The notes under the pieces were generated by a model that was not told the origin of the DNA, did not search any database, and saw only the letters and a list, made by a program, of their open reading frames with translations. Source: Aphanothece saxicola GSE-SYN-MK-01-06B (GTDB taxonomy: Bacteria > Cyanobacteriota > Cyanobacteriia > PCC-6307 > Cyanobiaceae). From it: 64,000 nt of DNA. The first letter of the stretch is position 1, and each line of letters begins with the position of its first letter. Of this stretch, positions 7,625-17,081 are shown piece by piece. Position numbers and translations under genes: made by a program. Location of the stretch: NCBI GenBank assembly GCA_019359745.1, contig JAHHGT010000009.1:1-64000 (forward strand), in the 5' to 3' direction.

Positions 7625-9726
7625 TGGTCGCCGCCGCCAGCATCGAACCGACCACTGCTGTGGCCAAGCGGTCGGAGCGGTTTGCCTACCGGCCGGATAT
7701 CGATGCGCTGCGTGGGGCGGCGATGCTGGCGGTGCTGGTGTTCCACCTGAACAAGGGGTGGCTGCCGGGGGGGTTCACGGGTGTGGACGTCTTCTTTGTG
7801 ATTTCGGGCTACGTGGTGATGGGCTCGCTGCTGGGCCAGGCGAGCAAGCCGCTGTGGCCACGGCTGGGGAATTTCTACCTGCGGCGTGTGCGGCGTCTGC
7901 TGCCGAACCTGCTGGTGTGCCTTGGGGTGACGAGCCTGGGTGTGGCGCTGTTGATCCCGCCGCTGGAGAGCGGGCCGTATTTCATCGTGGCCCTGAAGGC
8001 GTTGTTCGGCTGGTCGAACAACTACCTGATGGGCCAGCTGGATTATTTCGCCACGGATTCGGATCTGAACCCGTTCCTGCACACCTGGTCGCTGGGTGTG
8101 GAGCAGCAGTTCTACCTGGTGTTTCCGCTGCTGATGGTGGGGATCGGCTATGGGGTGCGGCGGAGCGTGCCGCTGCTGGCGGCGCTGGTGGTGCTGTCGC
8201 TGGGGGCGAGCTGGTGGTGGACGCAGAGCGCACCGATGGCGGCGTTTTTCCTGATGCCGAGCCGGCTGTGGGAACTGACGATCGGCTCGCTGCTGCTGGT
8301 GGCGCAACGGCGGGGGCTTCTGGGGGCGAGCTGGCTGCAGGGCCGCTGGCCGCGGCTGGCGGGGGCGGGGCTGCTGCTGTGGGCGGTGGTGATGACGTCG
8401 GAGCGGGAGGGCTTTCCGGTGCCGGGTGTGCTGCCGGCGGTGCTGGGGACGCTGCTGGTGCTGCAGGCGGGCCCCGGTGAGGAGGGCAGGTTTCTGCCGG
8501 GTCGTTGGCTGGAGCGGGTGCTGCTGACGTGCGGGCTCTTGTCGTATTCGCTGTACCTGTGGCACTGGCCGGTGATCGTGCTGCTGCGCTGGACGTGGGG
8601 GATGGAGACGTGGTGGCAGTACGTGGCGGCGGTGGTGGGAAGCGTGGTGCTTGCGGTGGCGGCGTACGGGCTGGTGGAGCAGCCGGTGCGGCGTTATCCG
8701 CTGACGTGGTGGTGGGAGACGCTGCTGGCGCTGCTGGCGGTGGTGGGCCTGTGGCTGGGCATTGATGCCCTGCATCACCAGTTCCGCGGCAAGTTGTTTG
8801 TGGGCGTGGATGCCGATCCCGTACCGATCAGCGAGCGGGTCCATGCCCTCAATCCCCTGATCCCCGGCACCGGGATCACCAGCGATTGCACGGTCACCAG
8901 TGGCAAGCCCTACAACGCCACCACCCGGCCGAATTTCGACAAGTGCAACCGGCCCGGCCTCCCCGGCGCGCGCGAGATCTTCCTGCTGGGCGATTCCCAT
9001 GCCCAGCACCTGCTGCCGATGCTGGATGCGGTGACGGCCCGCACCGGCCAACGCCTCACCTTTGCCGCCATGGGCGCCTGCCTGATCGATCCCCAGCTCA
9101 CGGTCACCTGGCAGCAGGGGCGCTATGAATCCTGCCGCCAGTTCTCCGCCGGGGAGATGGAGCGCTCCCTGCAGCGCCTCAAGCCCGGTGACATCGTGCT
9201 GGTGTCGGGGTTCCTGCACAACTACCTGGCCAGCAACGACATCGAGGGCCGGGGCTACGGCGCCCCCACCTACCTGGGCGATCGCCGGCTACGCATTGCT
9301 GAAGTGCGCCAGGCCCATGTGGCCAGCCTGCGGGCCTACGCCGAGCGGCTGGCGGCCCGAGGCCTGCAGCTGGTGCTGGTGGTCGACAACCCGTCCCTGG
9401 CCAGGGAGCCGGTGGCCTGCCAGGATCCGGCCGGCAGCAGTTGCGCCGGCGATGCCGCCACCACCGCCCGGATGCGCTCGACCCTGCGGACCCTGCTCGG
9501 CGAGGTGGCCGCCGGCCTGCCCAACGTGCATGTGTTCGACCCCACCCCCTCCCTGGTCGGTCCCGATGGCCGGGTGGTCTACCGCCGGCCCGATGGCACG
9601 CCGCTCTACGCCGATTCCCACCACCTGAGCGTGTCGGGAAGCCGATCACTGGCCGCCCCGTTCGAACGGTTCCTGCAACAGCAGGGCCTCACCAGCCCCC
9701 GGTCCGCCGCCTCCCCCTCCCCATGA
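7624..9726 (+). CDS. Membrane acyltransferase with C-terminal SGNH domain, tandem copy 3
   Basis: A 700-residue AT3 + SGNH protein. Its membrane domain (7681-8774) is nucleotide-identical to copy 1, whereas its N-terminal leader is that of copy 2. The SGNH domain carries GDSHAQH (Ser458) and ADSHHLS near the C-terminus but diverges from the sisters between them. The last residues (QQQGLTSPRSAASPSP) also differ from the GLIPGGR end shared by copies 1 and 2. The stop overlaps the mutarotase start (ATGA), so this is the last acyltransferase of a four-gene coupled run. Confidence 0.92.
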   Translation: MVAAASIEPTTAVAKRSERFAYRPDIDALRGAAMLAVLVFHLNKGWLPGGFTGVDVFFVISGYVVMGSLLGQASKPLWPRLGNFYLRRVRRLLPNLLVCLGVTSLGVALLIPPLESGPYFIVALKALFGWSNNYLMGQLDYFATDSDLNPFLHTWSLGVEQQFYLVFPLLMVGIGYGVRRSVPLLAALVVLSLGASWWWTQSAPMAAFFLMPSRLWELTIGSLLLVAQRRGLLGASWLQGRWPRLAGAGLLLWAVVMTSEREGFPVPGVLPAVLGTLLVLQAGPGEEGRFLPGRWLERVLLTCGLLSYSLYLWHWPVIVLLRWTWGMETWWQYVAAVVGSVVLAVAAYGLVEQPVRRYPLTWWWETLLALLAVVGLWLGIDALHHQFRGKLFVGVDADPVPISERVHALNPLIPGTGITSDCTVTSGKPYNATTRPNFDKCNRPGLPGAREIFLLGDSHAQHLLPMLDAVTARTGQRLTFAAMGACLIDPQLTVTWQQGRYESCRQFSAGEMERSLQRLKPGDIVLVSGFLHNYLASNDIEGRGYGAPTYLGDRRLRIAEVRQAHVASLRAYAERLAARGLQLVLVVDNPSLAREPVACQDPAGSSCAGDAATTARMRSTLRTLLGEVAAGLPNVHVFDPTPSLVGPDGRVVYRRPDGTPLYADSHHLSVSGSRSLAAPFERFLQQQGLTSPRSAASPSP
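7681..8774 (+). repeat. 1,094-bp exact direct repeat, unit B (membrane domain of copy 3)
   Basis: Second unit of the exact repeat with 3513-4606. The same segment in copy 2 is a close but mosaic relative. Such identity over a kilobase, including synonymous sites, between genes with divergent flanks points to recent gene conversion or duplication. Confidence 0.95.
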
Positions 9727-10586
9727 CCCTGCACCCCCCCACCGGGACCTCCCCCCACTGGCATTTCACCGACCCGGCCAGCGGCGATTCCCTCACGGTC
9801 GTCCCCGAGCGCGGCGGGCTGGTCACCGGCTGGTGCTGTGGCGGAGATGAGGTCCTCTACTTCGATGCCGAGCGCTTCGCCGACCCCGCCAAGTCGGTGC
9901 GGGGCGGGATCCCCGTGCTCTTCCCCATCTGCGGCAACCTGCCCGGCAACGAGCTCGTGCTGCCCAAGGGGACCTTCCCGCTGGCCCAGCATGGCTTCGC
10001 CCGCGACCTGCCCTGGACGATCGCGCCGCTGGCAGACGGCGATGGGGTGCTCCTGCGCCTTGAGGACGGCCCCGAGAGCCGCCCCCATTTCCCCTTCGCC
10101 TTCGCCCTGGAGCTGGAACTGCGGTTGCAGCCCTCGGCCCTGGCGATCACGGCCCGAATCACCAACCGGGGCGAGGCCGGCGCGGATCCCCTCCCCTTCA
10201 GTCTGGGCCTGCACCCCTACATCGCCGTCGCCGATCTGGCTCAGGTGAGGCTGGAAGGCCTGCCCGAGAACTGCATCGACCACCTCAGCATGGCTCCCGC
10301 CGCCACCACGGATCAGCTGTCCCGGCTGGAGCAGGGGGTGGACTTCCTCTGCAGCGGCCGGGGCCCGGTGCGGCTGGTGGATCCGGCGGCCGGCCGGGTG
10401 GTGACCCTGCACCCCGCGGCGCCGATGGATCTGGTGGTGGTGTGGAGCGATCCGCCCCGGCCGATGCTCTGCCTGGAGCCCTGGAGCGGGCCGCGCGGAG
10501 CCCTGAGCACGGGGGAGCGACGCCTGCTGGTGCCCGCCGGTGAATCCCTGGAGCTGAGCTGCCGTTACAGCGTCGAAACGCTCTGA
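9723..10586 (+). CDS. Aldose 1-epimerase family protein (hexose-6-phosphate mutarotase-like)
   Basis: A 287-residue galactose-mutarotase-fold protein. RGGIPVLFPICGNLPGNE and AQHGFARDLPW match the YeaD/glucose-6-phosphate 1-epimerase subgroup (Arg and His of the sugar site), SLGLHPYI holds the second conserved His, and CLEPWSGP contains the catalytic-type Glu. The ATG overlaps the stop of the third acyltransferase by four bases, so it is probably co-translated with that array. Whether it acts on free sugar or sugar phosphate is not certain. Its 3' end overlaps the convergent glcE gene by 22 bases. Confidence 0.88.
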   Translation: MTLHPPTGTSPHWHFTDPASGDSLTVVPERGGLVTGWCCGGDEVLYFDAERFADPAKSVRGGIPVLFPICGNLPGNELVLPKGTFPLAQHGFARDLPWTIAPLADGDGVLLRLEDGPESRPHFPFAFALELELRLQPSALAITARITNRGEAGADPLPFSLGLHPYIAVADLAQVRLEGLPENCIDHLSMAPAATTDQLSRLEQGVDFLCSGRGPVRLVDPAAGRVVTLHPAAPMDLVVVWSDPPRPMLCLEPWSGPRGALSTGERRLLVPAGESLELSCRYSVETL

Positions 10587-11776
10587 GCGACGCCGGGCAG
10601 GCGCCCAGGCGCCAGCTGTCCGGCCGGATCGAAGCGGCGCTTGATCGCCTCGATCAACGGCCGCGACGGGGCATCGAGCCAGGCCGGCAGGGAAGCACCT
10701 GGGGGCTGGCGCAACACGGTGAGGTGGCCCCCGAGCTCAGCACAAAGGCTGCGCAGCGTCAGCACCTGGCCTGACGTCACAGCGGCCTGCGGCTCGCCCG
10801 GACCAGTCCAGGCCAGGCCGAGGCCACTGCCGGCCGCCACGTCCACCGCCAGCCCGGCCAGGGCCGGGGCCTGCATCAGGGTCTCGAGCCGGTCGGGGCT
10901 GACGCCGAGCCGCAGCAGCCAGGCTGGAGCGGTGACCGCCGTGCCGGGCGTGACGGTGCCTCCCCGGGCTCGGGCCAGCCAGGCCGCGGTGGTGGTGGCG
11001 TCCAGCACCTGGGCCGGCAGGCTGCTGCGCTCCTGCAGGCAGCGCACCTGTTCCTGGAGGGTGGCGGCGTCGACGCTGGCCAGGCCGATCAGCAGCAGGG
11101 GTTCCGGCGCCAGGCCGGCGGCGGCGGCCAGATGGCCGTTCCACCAGTCGATCCGCTCCGGGCTGAGGCTGGATCCCAGCAGCCAGCGGCTGAGCAGGGC
11201 GAGATCTTCGGGCTCGCCCTGGAAGCAGACACTGCGGCGCAGGGGCGGCTGGGGCAGGGTGCGCAGGGTCAGTTCGGTGATCAGGCCCAGGGAGCCCCAG
11301 CTGCCGGTGAACAGCCGCATCAGGTCGTAACCGGCCACGTTCTTCACCACCTTGCCGCCGGCCCTGGCGGTCACCCCATCGGCCCGCATCAGCTCAAGGC
11401 CGATCAGTTGGTCCCGCACCCCCAGGTAACGCTGGCGGTAGCCGCCCGCCAGGCCCCTCGCCACCAGACCACCGATGCTGCCGGCGGCGGCGCCATCCCC
11501 ATCCCCCCAGGGGGCATCCACGGACAACCACTGCCCGTGGTGCCCAAGGGTCTGCTGCACCTCCACCAGTGGTGTGCCGGCGGCCACGGTGATGGTGAAG
11601 TCGCCGGGGTTGAATTCCCGCACCCCCCGCAGGGCGGCGCAGCTGAGCACCGTGCAGGAAGCCTGGACGGGCGGTCCCCAGTCCAGTCGGCTGCCCAGGC
11701 CCGCCGGCAGCCAGGCCGAACCCTGCCGGTGCAGGTCCCGCACCAGCTCCTGCAGCTCGCTGGGCTCAGGTCGCAT
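10565..11776 (-). CDS. glcE: Glycolate oxidase/dehydrogenase FAD-binding subunit GlcE
   Basis: A 403-residue FAD-binding (PCMH-type) protein. Supporting motifs are VDAPWGDGDGAAAGSIGG in the FAD site and GGKVVKNVAGYDLMRLFTGS, characteristic of GlcE. With GlcD and GlcF it oxidises photorespiratory 2-phosphoglycolate-derived glycolate to glyoxylate. GlcF is encoded nearby (13188-14570, same strand), separated by an oppositely oriented kinase gene. A GTG one codon earlier (11779) is an alternative start. The start lies only 14-17 bases from the divergent kinase start. Confidence 0.88.
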   Translation of the reverse strand: MRPEPSELQELVRDLHRQGSAWLPAGLGSRLDWGPPVQASCTVLSCAALRGVREFNPGDFTITVAAGTPLVEVQQTLGHHGQWLSVDAPWGDGDGAAAGSIGGLVARGLAGGYRQRYLGVRDQLIGLELMRADGVTARAGGKVVKNVAGYDLMRLFTGSWGSLGLITELTLRTLPQPPLRRSVCFQGEPEDLALLSRWLLGSSLSPERIDWWNGHLAAAAGLAPEPLLLIGLASVDAATLQEQVRCLQERSSLPAQVLDATTTAAWLARARGGTVTPGTAVTAPAWLLRLGVSPDRLETLMQAPALAGLAVDVAAGSGLGLAWTGPGEPQAAVTSGQVLTLRSLCAELGGHLTVLRQPPGASLPAWLDAPSRPLIEAIKRRFDPAGQLAPGRLPGVAQSVSTL

Positions 11777-11779
11777 CAC

Positions 11780-11793
11780 GGCACGATGGTGCC
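11780..11793. promoter_or_regulatory. Perfect 5-bp dyad filling the spacer between two divergent starts
   Basis: GGCAC-GATG-GTGCC occupies the gap between the glcE start (GTG 11779 or ATG 11776, minus) and the kinase ATG at 11794. With so short a spacer, promoters for both genes must lie within the opposing coding sequences. The dyad could be a shared operator or hairpin, but it is short enough to be chance. Confidence 0.3.
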
Positions 11794-13206
11794 ATGGCGC
11801 AGGCGACCGTCGATTCCGGGCCCGATCTCAAGATCGTCGTCATCGATGACGACCCCACCGGCTCCCAGACCGTGCACGGCTGCCCCCTGCTGCTGCGCTG
11901 GGACGCCGAGACCCTGGCCGCCGGCCTGGCCCACCCGTCGCCGCTGCTGTTCCTGTTGGCCAATACCCGGGCCCTGGCGCCGGCGGCGGCGGCCGAGCGG
12001 GTGCGCGAGATCTGCCGCGCCCTGCGGCCCGCCCTGGAGGCGGCGGTGGCCTGTGGCCGCATCGGCGGCTGGCTGGTGGTGAGCCGGGGCGATTCCACCC
12101 TGCGGGGCCACTTCCCCCTGGAGGTGGAGGTGATCAACGAGGAACTCGGCCCCTTCGACGCCACCCTGCTGGTGCCGGCCTTCCTGGAGGGGGGGCGCAC
12201 CACCGTGGATGGGGTGCATCGCCTCCACGGCCAGCCCGTGCACGAGAGCCCGTTCGCCCAGGATGGTCTGTTCGCCTACACCACCAGCTTTCTGCCGGAC
12301 TGGGTGGAGGAGAAGAGTGGTGGCCGCATTCCGGCAGCTGCGGTGGACCGGATCGGCTGGCAGGAGCTGGATGTGGGCGGCGCCCCCCTGCTGCGCCACC
12401 TGGCGCGCCTGGAGGGCAATGGCTATGTGGCCGTGGATGGGGCCTCCGCCCCGCAGCTGGTGATCCTGGCCGCTGCGGTGCGCACCCTGGTGGCCTCCGG
12501 CGACACCACTCTCTTGGCAAGGTCCCGCCGCTTCCTGTTCCAGAGCGCCGCCAGCCTGATCCAGGCCCTGGCGGGCTTGCCCCCCCAGCCACTGGCGGCG
12601 GCGGCCCTGGCGGCCCTGCGCCGCCGCCGCGGGGAGCGGCCCCTGCCGGGGCTGGTGCTGGTGGGCTCCCATGTGCCCCTGGCCGACCGTCAGCTGGAGC
12701 ACGTACTGGCGGAGCCCGGTTGCGTCGGGGTGGAGCTGGAGGTGGCCAAGGTCCAGCGGTTGCTGGAGGGTCCAGAGCCCGTGCGGTTGCTGGCCTCCCT
12801 GGAGCAGGCCTGGGGGCAGCGGCTGGCGGACGTGCTGGCCGGCGGCCAAACGCCGGTGCTGTTCACCAGCCGGGGCGAGGCCCGCTGTCGCCATGCCGGC
12901 GAGCGCCGGGCGCTGGGCCTGGTCCTGGCGGGGGTGATGGCGCGGCTGGCGGCGGCCGTCGCCTCTGATCTGGGCTACATGATCAGCAAGGGGGGCATCA
13001 CCACCCACACCCTGCTGGCCGATGGGCTGGAGCTGGAGCAGGTGGAGCTCCAGGGCCAGCTGCTGCCAGGACTCTCCATGGTGCTGGCCGCCCCAGACGC
13101 CCATCAGGGGCCCCTGCCCGTGCTCACCTTCCCCGGCAACCTCGGCGACGACGGCACCCTGCGGGAGGCCTGGCGATGGATGGAGGCTCAGGCCGGGCCG
13201 CCGTAG
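11794..13206 (+). CDS. Four-carbon acid sugar kinase family protein (DUF1537 type)
   Basis: A 470-residue protein with both halves of the four-carbon acid sugar kinase family. The N-terminal domain has VVIDDDPTGSQTVHG and VVSRGDSTLRGHFPLE. The C-terminal nucleotide-binding domain has FTSRGEARC and YMISKGGITTHTLLADG, typical of the family's C-terminal half. Characterised members phosphorylate erythronate, threonate or related acids. The substrate here is unknown; the position between glcE and glcF suggests, but does not prove, a link with two- to four-carbon acid metabolism. The 3' end overlaps glcF by 19 bases tail to tail. Confidence 0.85.
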   Translation: MAQATVDSGPDLKIVVIDDDPTGSQTVHGCPLLLRWDAETLAAGLAHPSPLLFLLANTRALAPAAAAERVREICRALRPALEAAVACGRIGGWLVVSRGDSTLRGHFPLEVEVINEELGPFDATLLVPAFLEGGRTTVDGVHRLHGQPVHESPFAQDGLFAYTTSFLPDWVEEKSGGRIPAAAVDRIGWQELDVGGAPLLRHLARLEGNGYVAVDGASAPQLVILAAAVRTLVASGDTTLLARSRRFLFQSAASLIQALAGLPPQPLAAAALAALRRRRGERPLPGLVLVGSHVPLADRQLEHVLAEPGCVGVELEVAKVQRLLEGPEPVRLLASLEQAWGQRLADVLAGGQTPVLFTSRGEARCRHAGERRALGLVLAGVMARLAAAVASDLGYMISKGGITTHTLLADGLELEQVELQGQLLPGLSMVLAAPDAHQGPLPVLTFPGNLGDDGTLREAWRWMEAQAGPP

Positions 13207-14570
13207 CTGCGATCCAGCAGCTCGATCGGATGGAGCACCGGCAGCGGCCGCCCCTGCCCCTCCATGGCCTGGCGGATCTGGAGCGTGCAGCCGATGTTGG
13301 CGCTCACGGCCAGCTCGGCGCCGGTGCCGCTCAGATCCGCCGCCTTGATGCGGCCCAGTTCAGCGGCTTCCTCCGGCTGGACAAGGTTGTAGATGCCGGC
13401 GCTGCCGCAGCAGACGCCGGCTTCGGTGGCTTCGCGGATGCGTACGTGGGGGATCCGGCCCAGCAGGCGACGGGGCTGGGCCGCCAGTCCCTGGCCGTGC
13501 AGCTGGTGGCAGGCATCGTGGTAGGCCAGCTCCAGGGGCCGCTCCGCACTGGCGGCCGTGCCGTCCTCGTGGGGGAGCGGCTGCAACGCCGCCTGGAAGC
13601 TGTCGCTGAGCCCCACCGCGTCGAGGAATTCCTGGATGTCGGCCACCGTGCCCAGCAGGGGATGGTGGCCGCCGAGGATCTCCCCGTAGGACTTCATGGT
13701 GTGGCCGCAGCCCGAGGCCGCCACCAGCAGGGCATCAAGGGGTTCGGGGCCCGCCGCCTGCCCCGGGCCGATCACCGCCTCGAAGCTGGCCACCAGGGCG
13801 GTCGCCAGCTCCCGGGTCTGGGCCAGTTCCCCCTGGTGGTGGGTCATGGCGCCGCAGCAGCCCTGGTCGGGGGGGATCACCACCTCGATGCCGTTGGCGG
13901 CCAGCACCCGGATGGTGGCGGCGTTCACCCCCGGCTCAAACACCCGCTGGACGCAGCCCAGCACCAGCCCGACCCGGCGCCGGCGGGGCCCCTGGGCCGG
14001 TACCAGCACGGGCCAGTCGTCGCGGAAGGCCGTCTCCGGCAGGGGCGGCAGGAGCTTCTCCATTGCCGCGACCTGGGGCCCGAACAATCGGGTGAGGCCG
14101 CTGCGGCGTGCCAGGGCCTGCAGGGGCGTGCCGGCGTAGGCCCGCAGGGGCGCCAGCAGGGCCCGCAGCCTCGGGGGGTAGGGGAGCAGGGCGAAGATCA
14201 GCCGCCGGAAGGCCCGCTGCGCCGGGCTGCGCAGCTCGGGCGCGTTCAGCTGCGGTCGCACGGTCTCGATCAGCTGGTCGTAGCGCACGCCCGCCGGGCA
14301 CGCCGTGACGCAGGCGAAGCAGCCCAGGCAGCTGTCGAAGTGCTTCGCCACCGTGGCATCCAGCAGCAGCTCTCCGGCGTTGATCGCCTTGAGGGCATGG
14401 ATCCGCCCCCGGGGAGAGTCCATTTCGGTGGCCAGCACCCGGTAGCTGGCGCAGGTGGGCAGGCAGAAACCGCAGTGGACGCAGGGGTCGGCGGCGATGA
14501 AGCCGGCATCGGGAGCCTCGGCACCCGGAGAACCGCTGGCCGCGATGGACGGAAGACTCATGCCATCCAT
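13188..14570 (-). CDS. glcF: Glycolate oxidase iron-sulfur subunit GlcF
   Basis: A 460-residue protein with two N-terminal [4Fe-4S] motifs, CVHCGFCLPTC and CLGCFACVTACPAG, followed by two CCG domains (QGCCGAMTHHQGE and GVCCGSAGIYN), the standard GlcF/heterodisulfide-reductase-like plan. It would pass electrons from the FAD subunits of glycolate dehydrogenase to the membrane quinone pool. ATG 14570 is used; an ATG three codons later (MSLPS) is equally possible. Separation from glcE by one opposing gene is unusual compared with the glcDEF operons of proteobacteria. Confidence 0.9.
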   Translation of the reverse strand: MDGMSLPSIAASGSPGAEAPDAGFIAADPCVHCGFCLPTCASYRVLATEMDSPRGRIHALKAINAGELLLDATVAKHFDSCLGCFACVTACPAGVRYDQLIETVRPQLNAPELRSPAQRAFRRLIFALLPYPPRLRALLAPLRAYAGTPLQALARRSGLTRLFGPQVAAMEKLLPPLPETAFRDDWPVLVPAQGPRRRRVGLVLGCVQRVFEPGVNAATIRVLAANGIEVVIPPDQGCCGAMTHHQGELAQTRELATALVASFEAVIGPGQAAGPEPLDALLVAASGCGHTMKSYGEILGGHHPLLGTVADIQEFLDAVGLSDSFQAALQPLPHEDGTAASAERPLELAYHDACHQLHGQGLAAQPRRLLGRIPHVRIREATEAGVCCGSAGIYNLVQPEEAAELGRIKAADLSGTGAELAVSANIGCTLQIRQAMEGQGRPLPVLHPIELLDRSYGGPA

Positions 14571-14608
14571 TCTGATCGCACGACCGGGTCCCCCACATCA
14601 ACGCCCGT

Positions 14609-15505
14609 TCAGTCCCAGAAGGCGCCGAACCAGGCATCCCACTGCCTCGGCAGCCGCAGCCAGATCCCCGCCCCGGGGTAGGGCGTCAGTTCGCCCACCA
14701 TGGCGCCCTGCTCGCTGAGGTATCCGTCCACCCGCAGGAAAGGTGTGTCCGAGGACAGTTTTTCGGCCAATGGCAGGAAGGCTTCAAGCTGGTGCCGAGC
14801 GGTGGCGGCAAGCTCCGGGCAGTGGTCGAACTGGGCCCTCACCAGCGGCAGGGCATGGAAGGTCTCATCGAGAAAGCATTCCTTGGTGCGGAGCAGACTC
14901 GGCTGGCTGGCGCGAAGAACGGCACGGGCGTAGCTCGGGCGGTACAGCCGGATGCCCCTGAGCCTGCCCTGGAAACAGAAGGCACTGATTTCTATGCACT
15001 GCGCGCCAGCGCAGCTGAGGAGCTCTTCGGCCAGTAGCCGCCGTGGCAGGTTCCGGTAGCCCCACTCCTGGCTCTTGCCGGCGTAGTCGGTCTTCAACCA
15101 CGTCCGGCTGTGTTCCATCACCGAGGCGTTCAGGGTTGTGGAGGCGGAGTCCACCAGCTGGTACCAACCACTGCCGTGGCTGGCCTTGAGCATCCAGCGA
15201 TCCGGTAGGGGCTGGGCCCTGAGTGCATCAAGGCTGTCTGCGACCGCCAAGGTGAGGGGGGTGTGGCCGGGCCCGATCCGAGCCGCGATCCACTCCTTGG
15301 CAGCGATTTTGTCGCAGAAGGTCCGCAGCAGAGGATCACGTTCAAAGAACATCCGATGCAGGATCCGTTCGCTCAGCAGATGAGGCGAGCGCAGATCGGG
15401 TGCGGCCCCGTTGACATGTCGGTAGAGGTTCGCCAACTGCACCCGCTGGGGCAGAAGCCTGATCAACCGCCGCGAAGCCTCCGATTTCCAGCTCACTCCA
15501 GACAT
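14609..15505 (-). CDS. TupA-like ATP-grasp protein
   Basis: A 298-residue protein with the features of the ATPgrasp_TupA family: FCDKIAAKEWIAARIG, WMLKASHGSGWY (nucleotide-binding Lys/Gly loop), RLLAEELL and a C-terminal RVDGYL...GELTPYPGAG segment with metal-binding-type Asp/Glu. The founding member is linked to teichuronopeptide synthesis, and relatives occur in surface-polysaccharide clusters, where they may ligate an amino acid or peptide to a glycan. Here it stands alone between glcF and icd. ATG 15505 has a nearby GGAG; GTG 15520 is the alternative. The substrate is unknown. Confidence 0.82.
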   Translation of the reverse strand: MSGVSWKSEASRRLIRLLPQRVQLANLYRHVNGAAPDLRSPHLLSERILHRMFFERDPLLRTFCDKIAAKEWIAARIGPGHTPLTLAVADSLDALRAQPLPDRWMLKASHGSGWYQLVDSASTTLNASVMEHSRTWLKTDYAGKSQEWGYRNLPRRLLAEELLSCAGAQCIEISAFCFQGRLRGIRLYRPSYARAVLRASQPSLLRTKECFLDETFHALPLVRAQFDHCPELAATARHQLEAFLPLAEKLSSDTPFLRVDGYLSEQGAMVGELTPYPGAGIWLRLPRQWDAWFGAFWD

Positions 15506-15580
15506 GATCTCCAGCACCACGAGCCCGGGTGGGACGGTAGAGCGCCCCTTTGGCGTTGATGTGGCAGCGCCGCCCCGGAT

Positions 15581-17011
<1,431 letters not shown>

Positions 17012-17081
17012 GGAGTCGGCACGGAACGCGCCGTTGAGCCTAGGTTTCGGACACATTGGCTTTCTGCTCAGGGGAAACGGC

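Noticed and set aside
3513-8774. Idea that the identical acyltransferase blocks are a mobile element
   Set aside because: The repeat ends fall inside the coding frame at domain boundaries, with no terminal inverted repeats, target duplications or transposase; gene conversion or duplication explains it better.
3201-9219. Long minus-strand frames (3201-4841, 5438-7540, 7465-9219) opposite the acyltransferases
   Set aside because: They encode His/Arg/Gln/Pro-rich, non-globular sequences repeated with the sense genes. They arise because GCG/GTG/CTG-rich codons rarely read as stops in antisense; no start signals or family motifs.
13176-14681. 501-codon plus-strand frame opposite glcF
   Set aside because: Gly/Ala/Gln/Arg-rich shadow of the GlcF coding strand, which has clear iron-sulfur motifs.
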